Positions 34,395 through 43,594 of a DNA stretch of 64,000 nucleotides are shown piece after piece. Position 1 is the first letter of the stretch. Each line of letters opens with the position of its first letter. The stretch lies in the NCBI GenBank assembly GCA_016713905.1, contig JADJOE010000003.1, positions 1,364,001-1,428,000 on the forward strand, given 5' to 3'. This DNA is from Candidatus Vicinibacter proximus (GTDB taxonomy: Bacteria > Bacteroidota > Bacteroidia > Chitinophagales > Saprospiraceae). The position numbers were made by a program, and so were the translations under genes. Below the pieces are notes generated by a model, which was not told where the DNA came from, did no database searches, and worked only from the letters and a program-made list of their open reading frames with translations.

Positions 34395-37220
34395 TTAATT
34401 TTTGAATTCATATAAAACGCTAAAATAGGCAAGTCTTCCTACTAATGGTCCCCCATAGGTTTGATAAGATTTTTGATTAAAGACATTTGATGCGCCAATT
34501 TTAAAAGTCAAATCTCTGGGCTTCCAATTCCAATTAATTTGTGCATCCGTGAGATTGTAGCTTGGTATGTATCCAGTAAATTGCGGAGAGCCTTCAAATT
34601 GAAAACCTTGAATCCATTTATAGTTGACATTAAATCCAATGTTTTTTACACCAAATAAAACTAAATCCCTGGCACTGATTCCAATGTTGTATTTATTTTC
34701 CGGTGTGTTAAATGCAGGAATAATCGGATCATCAGATTGTGTATTCAAAACATTCCAGGAATAATTTCCTTTGAGTACATATTTTTCTCTGAAAAAATAA
34801 TTTGCCCCAATTGAAAAACCCTGAGAAGTTACAATATCTGAAGCATTTGATGAAATACGATATGCCTGCACTGTTGTTGGTAAAGCAGAACCTTGAGGAA
34901 TAAAGGCATCTACCCCAAGTTGATAACCAATAAAATCCTTGTATCTGCTAAAGTAGTAACCCATGTCTAAAAACAAACTATTGAATAATGTGGTACGGTA
35001 ACCCATTTCAAATGTTTTAACTTGTTCTGGACGGATAGGAGGTACATCAAAATACACCAGTGTGTCTCTTAATCCACTATTCAGGAAATCCACAAATGAC
35101 GGTACGGTGATAAGATTATTGATTCCATTGATGTTTCCCCTGAGAATAGCTCTACCTACATTATAATTCAAATACTGATCTGTCAATGTAGGATTTCTAA
35201 TTGCAGAAGAAAAAGAAATGCGTAAATAATTATTTCTTGAGGGCTGATAAACTACTGAAGCTGCGGGAGAAAATAAATAATTAAAATTTTGATGCTTATC
35301 CATTCTGGCAGTAATATTCAGCTTTAATTTGTTCTCTAAAAAAGAAAAAGTGGGTCCAAAATAAATCCCCCATTCATGTGTCTTTATATCTGCATTTCCA
35401 GTGTCCAACAGAATTGATCCTTTGGAATTTGGCAAATACAGTCGGCCGCTAAACCCTGCAGTTATGTCAAGATCTGATACCCAATCATTGGTAAGTAAAT
35501 CCTTGAAAACATATTCTCCTTGACTATGCACCAATGCAGAATGATCGTAAAATCTAGTACCCCCTTCAGAATTTGCAAGTCGAGAAGTGATATCCGCAAA
35601 TGCCGAATCAAAAGCCCCTGTACCGGGTTGATAAAAAGCATTTGTTTTGATGATTGCATTTGGCAAATTAGCGACATCTTGCGCTTGCGCGTGCCAAACG
35701 ACTAAGGAATCGGTAATTCCTGAAGTAAAATTATCGATCGCAGATTTATATTCATTCGGTCTACCAAGGTAATCTGATATTTTTGGATAACCTTCCATTG
35801 CACGTATCTTGGGGGCAATATTCACAGACCAAAAATTGCTATAGGCAGTTAACCAACTAAAATTATTACTAGCTCTTTGTTGAAGTTGCAAAGCAGTGAA
35901 ATAAGGATCATAAGAATCACCAGCATCTTCATGTGTTGCGTAAAATCTTAAAAAATAATTGTCTTTTTTTATCAACTCTAATCGATGTTGGTAAAATTTA
36001 ATATTTTTCAAACTAAATCTGTTATCCCCCTGAAAAACTGTTGTGCCACCGCCAAAACCTGAAGACAAAATAATTTCAGGTGAATCAAAACTACGGCCCG
36101 GATTTAATCTCCAATGAATTGCCAGATTTGTCTTAATATTATAGGAATTATAATCCACCAAATCTTTTTCCCGGTAACCTTTACGATGAAAAATATTTAA
36201 TCCCGGATAAGTAATTAAAGCACTTCTAAAATCAAAATCAGATTGATATTCATCCCCATAGATATTTACTGCATCGTATCCCCCCGGATTACTTTTTTTG
36301 GAAATAGACTCATAGACTGGTTCTGTATTGTCGGCTACCCAATCGTTTGCTCTGAAGTAGAAAAAATTAAGTTTATAGGCAAATACATCTTTTCCTTTTT
36401 TATTTCTAAAAGATTCAGCCCATCTAACTCCTCCCTCAAATAAATTTCTTTCCCCAATTTTGCTAAAAGCAGAAAGTCCTTTGTGAAGAAATGGACTTTT
36501 AGTCTCCATGCTAATTACCCCATTAAAAGCATTAGGCCCATAGAAAGCAGAACTCGCGCCGACTATTAAGTCTACTTTTAAAACATCCAATTCGGAAGCG
36601 CCCAAAAAGTTTCCAAGTGAAAAATTTAACCCTGGGGATTGATTATCTACGCCATCGATCAATTGCAAAGAACGCACTGGATTCGTGCTGTTAAATCCCC
36701 TTGTATTAATTATTGTAAAGCCAAGACTGGCAGTAGTCAGGTCGACATCTTTGAGGCTTCCCAAACCTGAATAAAAATTTGCAGCGGGTGTTTCCTTTAT
36801 TGCCAAAAGGTCCATGGATTCAACAGTAAGTGGCGAGGATTTTTGCTTATCACTTATTCTCTGGCCCGTAATTTCAACCACTTCAATTTGAATAGACTCT
36901 TCCTCCATATTAACGTTTACAGATTTATTTGCTTCTGCGTATTGAAACTCGATTGAAGCATAACCACTATAACGAAATTCGAGAATCAGTGGAAGCGTTA
37001 GTGAAGTCTTCAAAACGAAAGCACCCTCATAATCTGAAATAGTTCCCTCCGATGAGCCTTTAATGATCACTGTAGCACCTATCAATGGTTCTCCGGATTT
37101 AGCATCCCGCAACACTCCTTTTACAATATTTTGACCTTGAAGTGAATCTATAGAATTGATTAATAACCCAATAAAAATTAAATATAATTTTAATATTTTA
37201 AAATTATTCAGATTGGCCAT
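34395..37220 (-). CDS. TonB-dependent outer-membrane receptor with carboxypeptidase-regulatory-like domain
   Basis: A 941-residue outer-membrane protein. After the signal peptide (LYLIFIGLLINSIDSLQGQ) comes a carboxypeptidase-D-regulatory-like beta domain (VKGVLRDAKSGEPLIGATV, residues about 32-110). A plug domain follows at about 120-235 (ITGQRISDKQ, SAFYGPNAFNGVI), then a 22-strand-type barrel with many aromatic turns and a C-terminal strand ending YFSVLYEFKN. It is not accompanied by a SusD-like partner, so it is not a standard Sus pair. The next gene is a secreted hydrolase-fold protein 29 bases away, which may bind or process the same ligand. Ligand unknown. Confidence 0.92.
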   Translation of the reverse strand: MANLNNFKILKLYLIFIGLLINSIDSLQGQNIVKGVLRDAKSGEPLIGATVIIKGSSEGTISDYEGAFVLKTSLTLPLILEFRYSGYASIEFQYAEANKSVNVNMEEESIQIEVVEITGQRISDKQKSSPLTVESMDLLAIKETPAANFYSGLGSLKDVDLTTASLGFTIINTRGFNSTNPVRSLQLIDGVDNQSPGLNFSLGNFLGASELDVLKVDLIVGASSAFYGPNAFNGVISMETKSPFLHKGLSAFSKIGERNLFEGGVRWAESFRNKKGKDVFAYKLNFFYFRANDWVADNTEPVYESISKKSNPGGYDAVNIYGDEYQSDFDFRSALITYPGLNIFHRKGYREKDLVDYNSYNIKTNLAIHWRLNPGRSFDSPEIILSSGFGGGTTVFQGDNRFSLKNIKFYQHRLELIKKDNYFLRFYATHEDAGDSYDPYFTALQLQQRASNNFSWLTAYSNFWSVNIAPKIRAMEGYPKISDYLGRPNEYKSAIDNFTSGITDSLVVWHAQAQDVANLPNAIIKTNAFYQPGTGAFDSAFADITSRLANSEGGTRFYDHSALVHSQGEYVFKDLLTNDWVSDLDITAGFSGRLYLPNSKGSILLDTGNADIKTHEWGIYFGPTFSFLENKLKLNITARMDKHQNFNYLFSPAASVVYQPSRNNYLRISFSSAIRNPTLTDQYLNYNVGRAILRGNINGINNLITVPSFVDFLNSGLRDTLVYFDVPPIRPEQVKTFEMGYRTTLFNSLFLDMGYYFSRYKDFIGYQLGVDAFIPQGSALPTTVQAYRISSNASDIVTSQGFSIGANYFFREKYVLKGNYSWNVLNTQSDDPIIPAFNTPENKYNIGISARDLVLFGVKNIGFNVNYKWIQGFQFEGSPQFTGYIPSYNLTDAQINWNWKPRDLTFKIGASNVFNQKSYQTYGGPLVGRLAYFSVLYEFKN

Positions 37221-37368
37221 TTCGTTGATTTGTAGAATATTATTGGTTTCTAATGCAAATTGAGAAAATTAAGAGAAACCACCAAATCTTTAAGTTAAAT
37301 TTTTAAATGTTTATCCAATTAAACACATTAAACATTTAAATAATATATAAAAAGCAATAAAAAACAAA

Positions 37369-38256
37369 TCATTTATGTCTATTATGCCGAATGTAAACCG
37401 CAATTTTCATAATTTGCAAGAAAAACAATAATGGATTTCTACCAATTAGGTTTTTGGTAATCATTCTCTCGCAAATTGAATATAAAAATAAATAAACACG
37501 ATCCAACTTAAAATGCTCTAACCGGACAATCATTTTTTCTAATGGAGTGCCAATTCCCTGGCCTATTTTTTTTAAATATTGAAGGTTGCTAATAGCCTGA
37601 TTGGATTTACTCAGAAAAACAATCGATTCTTCAAGTCCATTGTGGATTACAGGATTATCCATATGGCTGATATTAATTCTATTCTGCAGCAAAAGCCTTG
37701 CCCATAAAGTATCTTCATGGCCATACTTATGTAAAGATTGGTCGAATGGAAATTGTTGGATTATGACTTTCGGAACCAAAAAATTATTAGAATGAAAGGA
37801 AAGATAAGGATTTAAATTTCTAATTTCGGATGATTTTGATTCTACTCTTGTGCCATATTTCCAATGTAATAAATAGTTATAATTTTCAGGTGGAGATTCA
37901 TTGTACGTTCTACCTCCTGAATAAACTATGGCAGGATCCAGAAAAGGCAGGTAATTTAGAACAAAATCAGAATTCAATAAAAGGCTGTCCCCATCCAAAT
38001 AAAGCAAATAAGGATATTTTGCCATCTGTGCCAAAGTATTCCTCACCAAAGATCTGCCACCATTCTTTGGGAGCATTACATATCTAATTTTTTGATCATC
38101 TTCAATGGTTTTATTTATTTCCTGATAATATGCACTTGATCCATCGTCCATGGCAATAATTTCAAATTCAATACCAGCTTTTAAAAAAGCAGAAGTTAAG
38201 TCAGACACCAATTTTCTGACATCTTCATTATAAACCGTTATTAATCCCGAAATCAC
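37369..38256 (-). CDS. Family 2 glycosyltransferase
   Basis: A GT-A-fold enzyme of about 295 residues. I choose the GTG at 38256 because the product then begins VISGLITVYNEDV, the normal family start; a TTG at 38319 would add 21 poorly conserved residues. AMDDGSS and LYLDGDSLL carry the nucleotide and metal aspartates, and KNGGRSLVRNTLAQ is typical. The C-terminal half has hydrophobic segments (VYLFLYSICERMI, PLLFFLQIMKIAVYI) that may lie on the membrane. Donor and acceptor are unknown. It stands alone, divergent from mqnE. Confidence 0.85.
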   Translation of the reverse strand: MISGLITVYNEDVRKLVSDLTSAFLKAGIEFEIIAMDDGSSAYYQEINKTIEDDQKIRYVMLPKNGGRSLVRNTLAQMAKYPYLLYLDGDSLLLNSDFVLNYLPFLDPAIVYSGGRTYNESPPENYNYLLHWKYGTRVESKSSEIRNLNPYLSFHSNNFLVPKVIIQQFPFDQSLHKYGHEDTLWARLLLQNRINISHMDNPVIHNGLEESIVFLSKSNQAISNLQYLKKIGQGIGTPLEKMIVRLEHFKLDRVYLFLYSICERMITKNLIGRNPLLFFLQIMKIAVYIRHNRHK

Positions 38257-38384
38257 TGTATAAAAGTAGTAGATTTTATCATAATTCCGAAAACAAGATT
38301 TACTATTTCCAACATTCAAATGTTCTTCTTTCGTTAACCAAATTGCGTTAAATCTGTTTACTTTGCATTTGCTATATCATTTCT

Positions 38385-39578
38385 ATGAAACCAACAGAAA
38401 ATTATCAAAACCACATTGTTGAAGCTGAGGAGGACAAAAGATTGGCAGACATTGCCCGAGATGTATATTCACAAAAAAGAATTTCCACAGAGGATGCGAT
38501 TTACCTTTATGAAAATGCTTCACTTTCCTTTCTCGGTGTATTGGCAAACGAAATCAAATCCAAAAAACATGGAGACAAAGTTTTTTTCAACCGAAATTTT
38601 CATGTGGAGCCTACAAATATTTGTGTTTATTCCTGTAGTTTTTGTTCTTATTCAAGGTTAATAAAACAACGAAGCCAGGGATGGGAATATACTCATGACG
38701 AAATCATGGATATAATAAAATCCTTTGATGATAAGGAAGTTACCGAGGTTCACATTGTTGGGGGTGTTATGCCTCAATATGATATGGCTTTTTACACAAA
38801 GTTGTTTCGTGCCATAAAAAAACACCGACCAGGTCTTCATCTCAAAGCCCTTACCCCGGTTGAATATCACTATGTATTTAAGAAAGCTAAGCTTTCCTAT
38901 GAAGAAGGAATGGCTGAAATTAAAGCTTCCGGAGTTGATTCCTTACCAGGAGGAGGTGCTGAGATTTTCAATGAAGAAATCAGGGAGCAAATCGCCGGGG
39001 GAAAATGCAGCTCTGATGAATGGCTAAAAATTCATGAAATTTGGCATCAACTTGGGATGAAATCCAACGCAACCATACTTTATGGGCATATCGAAACCTA
39101 CACACACAGGGTGGATCACATGGACAGGTTAAGAAAACTTCAGGACAAGACTGGTGGCTTTCAGACCTTTATTCCTTTAAAGTTCCGAAATCAGGACAAT
39201 GAGATGTCCCATTTACCAGAGGTTACCATTATAGAAGATTTACGTAATTATGCCATTTCGAGAATTTTTCTGGATAATTTTGATCACATTAAAGCATACT
39301 GGCCAATGTTAGGGAGAAATCAGGCGCAGTTATCTTTAAGCTTTGGTGTTGACGACATTGATGGCACCATAGATGACACCACAAAAATCTATTCTATGGC
39401 CGGATCAGAAGAAAAGTCGCCATCTTTATCCACCCATCAACTGGTAAAATTAATTAAATCGGTGCATAAAACACCAATTGAAAGGGACTCACTTTACCAT
39501 GAGCTTAAGGACTACAGTGAGATACAATTTGAAGCTGAAAATGAATTCAGAGGATATTTAGATTTACCTGTTTTGTAA
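38385..39578 (+). CDS. mqnE: Aminofutalosine synthase MqnE
   Basis: A 397-residue radical SAM enzyme. The 4Fe-4S ligands are in NICVYSCSFCSYS (CxxxCxxC). The surrounding HVEPTN and VGGVMPQYD plus LKALTPVEY are typical of MqnE/MqnC. MqnE joins the MqnA product to SAM-derived adenosine to make aminofutalosine, the second step of the futalosine menaquinone pathway. mqnA, the first step, is 0.6 kb downstream in the same direction. mqnC and mqnD are not in the window, so the pathway is split across the genome. Confidence 0.94.
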   Translation: MKPTENYQNHIVEAEEDKRLADIARDVYSQKRISTEDAIYLYENASLSFLGVLANEIKSKKHGDKVFFNRNFHVEPTNICVYSCSFCSYSRLIKQRSQGWEYTHDEIMDIIKSFDDKEVTEVHIVGGVMPQYDMAFYTKLFRAIKKHRPGLHLKALTPVEYHYVFKKAKLSYEEGMAEIKASGVDSLPGGGAEIFNEEIREQIAGGKCSSDEWLKIHEIWHQLGMKSNATILYGHIETYTHRVDHMDRLRKLQDKTGGFQTFIPLKFRNQDNEMSHLPEVTIIEDLRNYAISRIFLDNFDHIKAYWPMLGRNQAQLSLSFGVDDIDGTIDDTTKIYSMAGSEEKSPSLSTHQLVKLIKSVHKTPIERDSLYHELKDYSEIQFEAENEFRGYLDLPVL

Positions 39579-39581
39579 TTC

Positions 39582-40199
39582 ATGCATCCGAAGGAAGTAT
39601 ATTTTATCAGACACGGGGAAACCGAGCAAAACAAACTTGGTATTGTTCAAGGCAGTGGTATAGATTCCGATTTAAATAAATTAGGATTAATTCAGGGAAA
39701 AGCTTTTCACACAAATTTTCTCGATAAAGAATTTGATGTGGCAATTTCTTCTGACATGAAAAGGGCATATCAGACCATTCAATTTTTTGAAAATCATAAA
39801 CTGGTTATTGAAAGAGACCCCAGAATAAAAGAAATTTGTTGGGGTGAGCATGAGGGAAAACAAGGCGATCCGGAATTATTGACCAAGTATTATAAAATTA
39901 TTGAAAGTTGGAAATCGGGTGATTATCATGTCAGTGCACTATTTGGTGAAAGTGCAGCTGAAATGGAAGCTAGATTAATTGAATTTCTAAATGACCTTGA
40001 ATTCAGAGAAGCCAGAAGAGTGCTTGTTTGCACACACGGGAGGACATTGCGAGCGTTGGTATGTAAATTAAAGAATTGGCCATTGTCCAGAATGGAAGAA
40101 ATAGAACATTCCAACACAGGCTTGTACCATTGTATTTACGATGGAAAATCATGGGAAATAATTAAAGAAAACTATCTTGGACATCTTAATGGAATCTAA
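39582..40199 (+). CDS. Histidine phosphatase family protein
   Basis: A 205-residue phosphoglycerate-mutase-like phosphatase. The catalytic FIRHGETEQN holds the phospho-accepting histidine, the second histidine is in CTHGRTLRAL, and the acidic residue in KEICWGEHEG. It starts 3 bases after mqnE and its end overlaps the mqnA start by 11 bases, so it is part of the mqn operon. A role in menaquinone synthesis is not established; it may be a general metabolite phosphatase carried along. The substrate cannot be inferred from the motifs. Confidence 0.88.
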   Translation: MHPKEVYFIRHGETEQNKLGIVQGSGIDSDLNKLGLIQGKAFHTNFLDKEFDVAISSDMKRAYQTIQFFENHKLVIERDPRIKEICWGEHEGKQGDPELLTKYYKIIESWKSGDYHVSALFGESAAEMEARLIEFLNDLEFREARRVLVCTHGRTLRALVCKLKNWPLSRMEEIEHSNTGLYHCIYDGKSWEIIKENYLGHLNGI

Positions 40200-40950
40200 T
40201 CATACTTACAGATTAATATCGGTCGAATATCTTAACGCACTTCCATTTATTCATGCGTTTAAAAATCCATCCATTATTAATCGTTTTAACATTCAAACAG
40301 GAACACCAAAGGAATGTGCTGAAGCTCTTTCAAATGATGATGTAGATATTGCCTTACTTCCTGTAGGTGCTTTGCAAGAATCTAGTAAGCTAAATCTCGT
40401 TTCCGAATATTGCATCGGTTGTGATGGTGAAGTCAGAACGGTTTGTATTTTCTCTAATCTTGAATTTGATAAAATTAAAACAATTAATGAAGATCCAAAT
40501 TCAAGGACATCAAATCTATTATTGCAAACATTGAATAAACATTTTTGGGCTTCTAATGGAATTCGAATACTTTCACCTAATATCCCTAACCAAACAGCTG
40601 ATGGATATTTAATTATTGGCGATCAGGCATTTGAGGCAGAAAATAAATTTCGATTTAAATATGACCTGGGAGAAATCTGGAAACAACAGACTGGATATCC
40701 ATTTACATTTGCTATTTGGGTAAGTAAATCTGAAATACCCAAAGAAATTATTAAGACATTTAATCAAAGTATTAAGGATTTTCTCTCCGATGAAAATAAT
40801 TTGGAAAAAATCTTATCAGAATACCCTGCAAACTTAGGTTTGAAAGAATATTATTCAAAAAATATATCCTACGAGTTTGATCAAAAGAAAAGAGAATCGC
40901 TGCAATATTTCTTTGAATTACTTGGTCAAACTCTGCCTATAAATATTTAA
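40189..40950 (+). CDS. mqnA: Chorismate dehydratase MqnA
   Basis: A 253-residue periplasmic-binding-like-fold enzyme that removes water from chorismate to give 3-enolpyruvyl-benzoate, the first step of the futalosine route. The ATG at 40189 opens directly on RLISVEYLNALPF, the family N terminus. Other marks are DVDIALLPVGAL, DPNSRTSNLLLQTL (the S-R-T-S motif) and LIIGDQAF. It has no signal peptide and works in the cytoplasm. Translation is probably coupled to the histidine phosphatase gene, which it overlaps. Confidence 0.92.
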   Translation: MESNHTYRLISVEYLNALPFIHAFKNPSIINRFNIQTGTPKECAEALSNDDVDIALLPVGALQESSKLNLVSEYCIGCDGEVRTVCIFSNLEFDKIKTINEDPNSRTSNLLLQTLNKHFWASNGIRILSPNIPNQTADGYLIIGDQAFEAENKFRFKYDLGEIWKQQTGYPFTFAIWVSKSEIPKEIIKTFNQSIKDFLSDENNLEKILSEYPANLGLKEYYSKNISYEFDQKKRESLQYFFELLGQTLPINI

Positions 40951-41151
40951 GAAAACAGAAAAACAATTGCCAAATTGCATATTAAATTTTAATATAATAT
41001 GTAAAATTTGCACTTTCAAAGGCATAACTTTAAAAATTTCAGATTTTTAGTAAAAAAACTGGATATATTAGGGAATCCAAATATTTTTTAACATTTTTGC
41101 AGCATATCCTAAACTGGTTCAGTTTTAATTATTTTCATATTTACTTTTATT

Positions 41152-42561
41152 ATGAATCAAGACCATGTTGCTACTTGGAACCAGGTACTGGAATCGGTGC
41201 GCAGGTCTTTATCTCCAAAGCATTACAACACGTGGTTCTCCCCTATTAAACCCGTAAAACTTGAAGGCAAGGTCCTCACCTTGGAAGTTCCTAATGAATT
41301 TTTTCTTTCACACCTAGAAAACCATTATCTAAGCATTCTTAAAGAGGCTTTAGTCGGTACTCTTGGTCAAAGAGCTAAGTTGGAATACCGTATTGCTGTA
41401 GATGATTACAAAAAACCGGGAATAGAGCGAAAAGAATTAAAATCAGATCATAAAGACCCGAAAGATACCGGACCTTCAGGGATTACCAACCCTTTTGTCA
41501 TACCCGGGATTAAGAAGCATCATGTAGATTCTAATCTAAATCCACATTATCAATTCGAAAATTTTATTGAAGGCCATTGCAATCGTGTAGCTCGTCAAGC
41601 TGGCATCCAGATTTGCCAAAAGCCTGGAGATCTATTTAATCCATTGGTCATCTTTGGTGATGTTGGACTGGGTAAAACGCATTTGATGCAAGCCATCGGC
41701 AATGCCATTTTAAAAAAATATCCTAAACTACAAGTCATTTATCTTACCTCTGATAAATACACTAATCTTTTTATTCAATCTATCAGAAACAACAGCATAT
41801 CGGATTTTTCAAATTTTTTCAATTCTGTTGATGTATTAATCATTGACGACATTCAATATTTTGCAGGTAAGGCCGGAACCCAGGAAATCTTTTTTCATTT
41901 ATTCAACCAGATGCACCAAAATAAGAAACAAATTATTATGGGATCTGACCGTGCTCCAAAAGATCTAAAAGAAATTGATGATCGGTTAATCAGCAGATTT
42001 AAATGGGGTGCTTCACTAGAACTTATGAGTCCGGACTATGAAACTTTAATGGCCATTCTTGAATCCAAACTGGAAGAAAAAGAATTAAGTCTTCCCAAAA
42101 ATATCAAGGAACTGATCTGCCATAATATGAAAAGCAGCATCAGAGAAATTGAAGGGCTTCTTGTAAACTTAAAGCTACATGCTACCCTGAATCCACAGGA
42201 AATTACTGTCGAACTTGTAAAGGATATTCTAGCCAGTTTTTCAAATAAAGTTTCACAGGAAATTACCATTGAATCCATTACCAAAATTGTTGCAGAACAC
42301 CTTAAAATTCCAATTGCTAGCATTCAAGGAAAGGGCCGGCAGAGAAACATTGTACAAGCCCGGCAGCTCTCCATGTATTTTTCCAAAAGGTTAGCCAATA
42401 AGCCGCTTTCTGTGATTGGTGAGGCTTTTGGAGGAAAAGACCATAGTACGGTTATATATTCCTGTGAGACTGTTGAAAATTTGATGCAGACCGATAAAAA
42501 TTTTGAGGACCTGGCCCATAAACTTGAAAAAATAATCATTAAAAGCCTTGGGCTTAAATAA
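41152..42561 (+). CDS. dnaA: Chromosomal replication initiator DnaA
   Basis: A 469-residue AAA+ initiator. Domain I (residues 1-80, WNQVLESVRRSLSPKHYNTWF) precedes a short variable linker. Domain III follows, with Walker A GDVGLGKTHLM, Walker B VLIIDDIQYFAG and sensor SDRAPKDLKEIDDRLISRF. Domain IV has the DnaA-box-binding signature GKDHSTVIYSCETV. All are intact. No cluster of TTATCCACA boxes was seen on either side, so the origin may lie elsewhere, as is common in Bacteroidota. Directly downstream is the tRNA-Ser-derived repeat array. Confidence 0.97.
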   Translation: MNQDHVATWNQVLESVRRSLSPKHYNTWFSPIKPVKLEGKVLTLEVPNEFFLSHLENHYLSILKEALVGTLGQRAKLEYRIAVDDYKKPGIERKELKSDHKDPKDTGPSGITNPFVIPGIKKHHVDSNLNPHYQFENFIEGHCNRVARQAGIQICQKPGDLFNPLVIFGDVGLGKTHLMQAIGNAILKKYPKLQVIYLTSDKYTNLFIQSIRNNSISDFSNFFNSVDVLIIDDIQYFAGKAGTQEIFFHLFNQMHQNKKQIIMGSDRAPKDLKEIDDRLISRFKWGASLELMSPDYETLMAILESKLEEKELSLPKNIKELICHNMKSSIREIEGLLVNLKLHATLNPQEITVELVKDILASFSNKVSQEITIESITKIVAEHLKIPIASIQGKGRQRNIVQARQLSMYFSKRLANKPLSVIGEAFGGKDHSTVIYSCETVENLMQTDKNFEDLAHKLEKIIIKSLGLK

Positions 42562-42696
42562 GCGACTTTTATGACTATTCTTATTCTATTTAATTAAATA
42601 TTATAGATTTATATATTAAATCTTTTTTACACATCTACTGTAATTTCTGGCATTTTAATAGCCTCCCCTAGAAATCACTCCTATTTCAAGGATAAT

Positions 42697-42728
42697 TTTT
42701 GTGATGTAGATAGAATTTTATACTTTTG
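42697..42728 (+). promoter_or_regulatory. Consensus promoter upstream of the tRNA-Ser repeat array
   Basis: TTTTG (42697-42701), 19 bases, then TACTTTTG (42721-42728), an exact TAnnTTTG. No open reading frame follows; the next feature on this strand is the first repeat unit 168 bases on. It could drive a long transcript over the whole array and tRNA-Ser. Confidence 0.6.
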
Positions 42729-42896
42729 CCACTCATTTTTGCTGGCTTATTTACCTTAAAGAGTTATTATTTTATCTCAAAAGAGTGGATTAATAATCCG
42801 ATTTTATTTTAGGCTATAAAGAGCGATGGAAGATGAGATTAGGTTAAATCTCAATGGAGGTTTAAGTTATAAATTTAAAAAAACGCTAAAATTACA

Positions 42897-43040
42897 AGTG
42901 AGGCGGGTGATTGGCTGAAACCTATTCCCAACGAGTTGGGGACTAAACCGTCGTACCGCCCTCGTCTTTTTTTATTTGTTTTTCATTTTAGGACTCAATG
43001 GAGTTTCTATTTTAATATATAGTATTTTTTAGCATTTACA
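42897..43040 (+). repeat. Repeat unit 1, diverged
   Basis: The acceptor-like start is AGTGAGG instead of GGTGAGG, and the hairpin has one C-to-T change on its 5' arm (TTCCCAAC). The tail GCCCTCGTC and seven T (42967-42973) are kept. The sequence before it (42849 onward) is a weaker copy of the spacer, so the array was once longer or this edge has decayed. Confidence 0.85.
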
Positions 43041-43162
43041 GGTGAGGCGGGTGAGTGGCTGAAACTAAACCGTCCTACCCCATTTTAATGCTTAAGAATT
43101 TTTTATAATTGGGACTCAATGGAGTTCCGAAGTTTTCAAAATATTACTTTTTAGTATTTACA
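43041..43162 (+). repeat. Repeat unit 2, shortened (122 bp)
   Basis: It lacks the hairpin: GGCTGAAA runs straight into CTAAACCGTCCTACC, and the GCCCTCGTC tail and T run are replaced by CCCATTTTAATG. Its spacer keeps GGGACTCAATGGAGTT. It is probably a dead copy. Confidence 0.85.
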
Positions 43163-43306
43163 GGTGAGGTGGGTGAGTGGCTGAAACCAATCCCCAACGA
43201 GTTGGGGACTAAACCGTCGTACCGCCCTCGTCTTTTTTTATTTGTTTTTCATCTTAGGACTCAACGGAGTTTCTATTTTAAAATATAGTATTTTTTAGCA
43301 TTTACA
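43163..43306 (+). repeat. Repeat unit 3, complete
   Basis: Core 43163-43232: acceptor-like GGTGAGG, hairpin arms 43192-43198 and 43201-43207, and closing strand CCTCGTC at 43226-43232. Seven T follow at 43233-43239. Nearly identical to units 4 to 6. Confidence 0.88.
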
Positions 43307-43450
43307 GGTGAGGTGGGTGAGTGGCCGAAACCAATCCCCAACGAGTTGGGGACTAAACCGTCGTACCGCCCTCGTCTTTTTTTATTTGTTTTTCATTTTA
43401 GGACTCAACGGAGTTTCTATTTTAAAATATAGTATTTTTTAGCATTTACA
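43307..43450 (+). repeat. Repeat unit 4, complete
   Basis: Same structure and length as unit 3. It has one T-to-C change in the D-arm-like part (GAGTGGCCGAAACC). Hairpin arms begin at 43336. Confidence 0.88.
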
Positions 43451-43594
43451 GGTGAGGTGAGTGAGTGGCTGAAACCAATCCCCAACGAGTTGGGGACTAA
43501 ACCGTCGTACCGCCCTCGTCTTTTTTTATTTGTTTTTCATTTTAGGACTCAACGGAGTTTCTATTTTAATATATAGTATTTTTTAGCATTTACA
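43451..43594 (+). repeat. Repeat unit 5, complete
   Basis: Same structure and length as unit 3. It has one G-to-A change just after the acceptor-like strand (GAGGTGAGTGAG). Hairpin arms begin at 43480. Confidence 0.88.

Noticed and set aside
34395..37220. SusC/SusD carbohydrate uptake pair
   Set aside because: The receptor has the regulatory-like domain and plug, but no SusD-family gene is next to it; the neighbour is a hydrolase-fold protein.
41152..43000. Replication origin next to dnaA
   Set aside because: No cluster of TTATCCACA-like boxes was found on either side of dnaA, and many Bacteroidota have their origin elsewhere.
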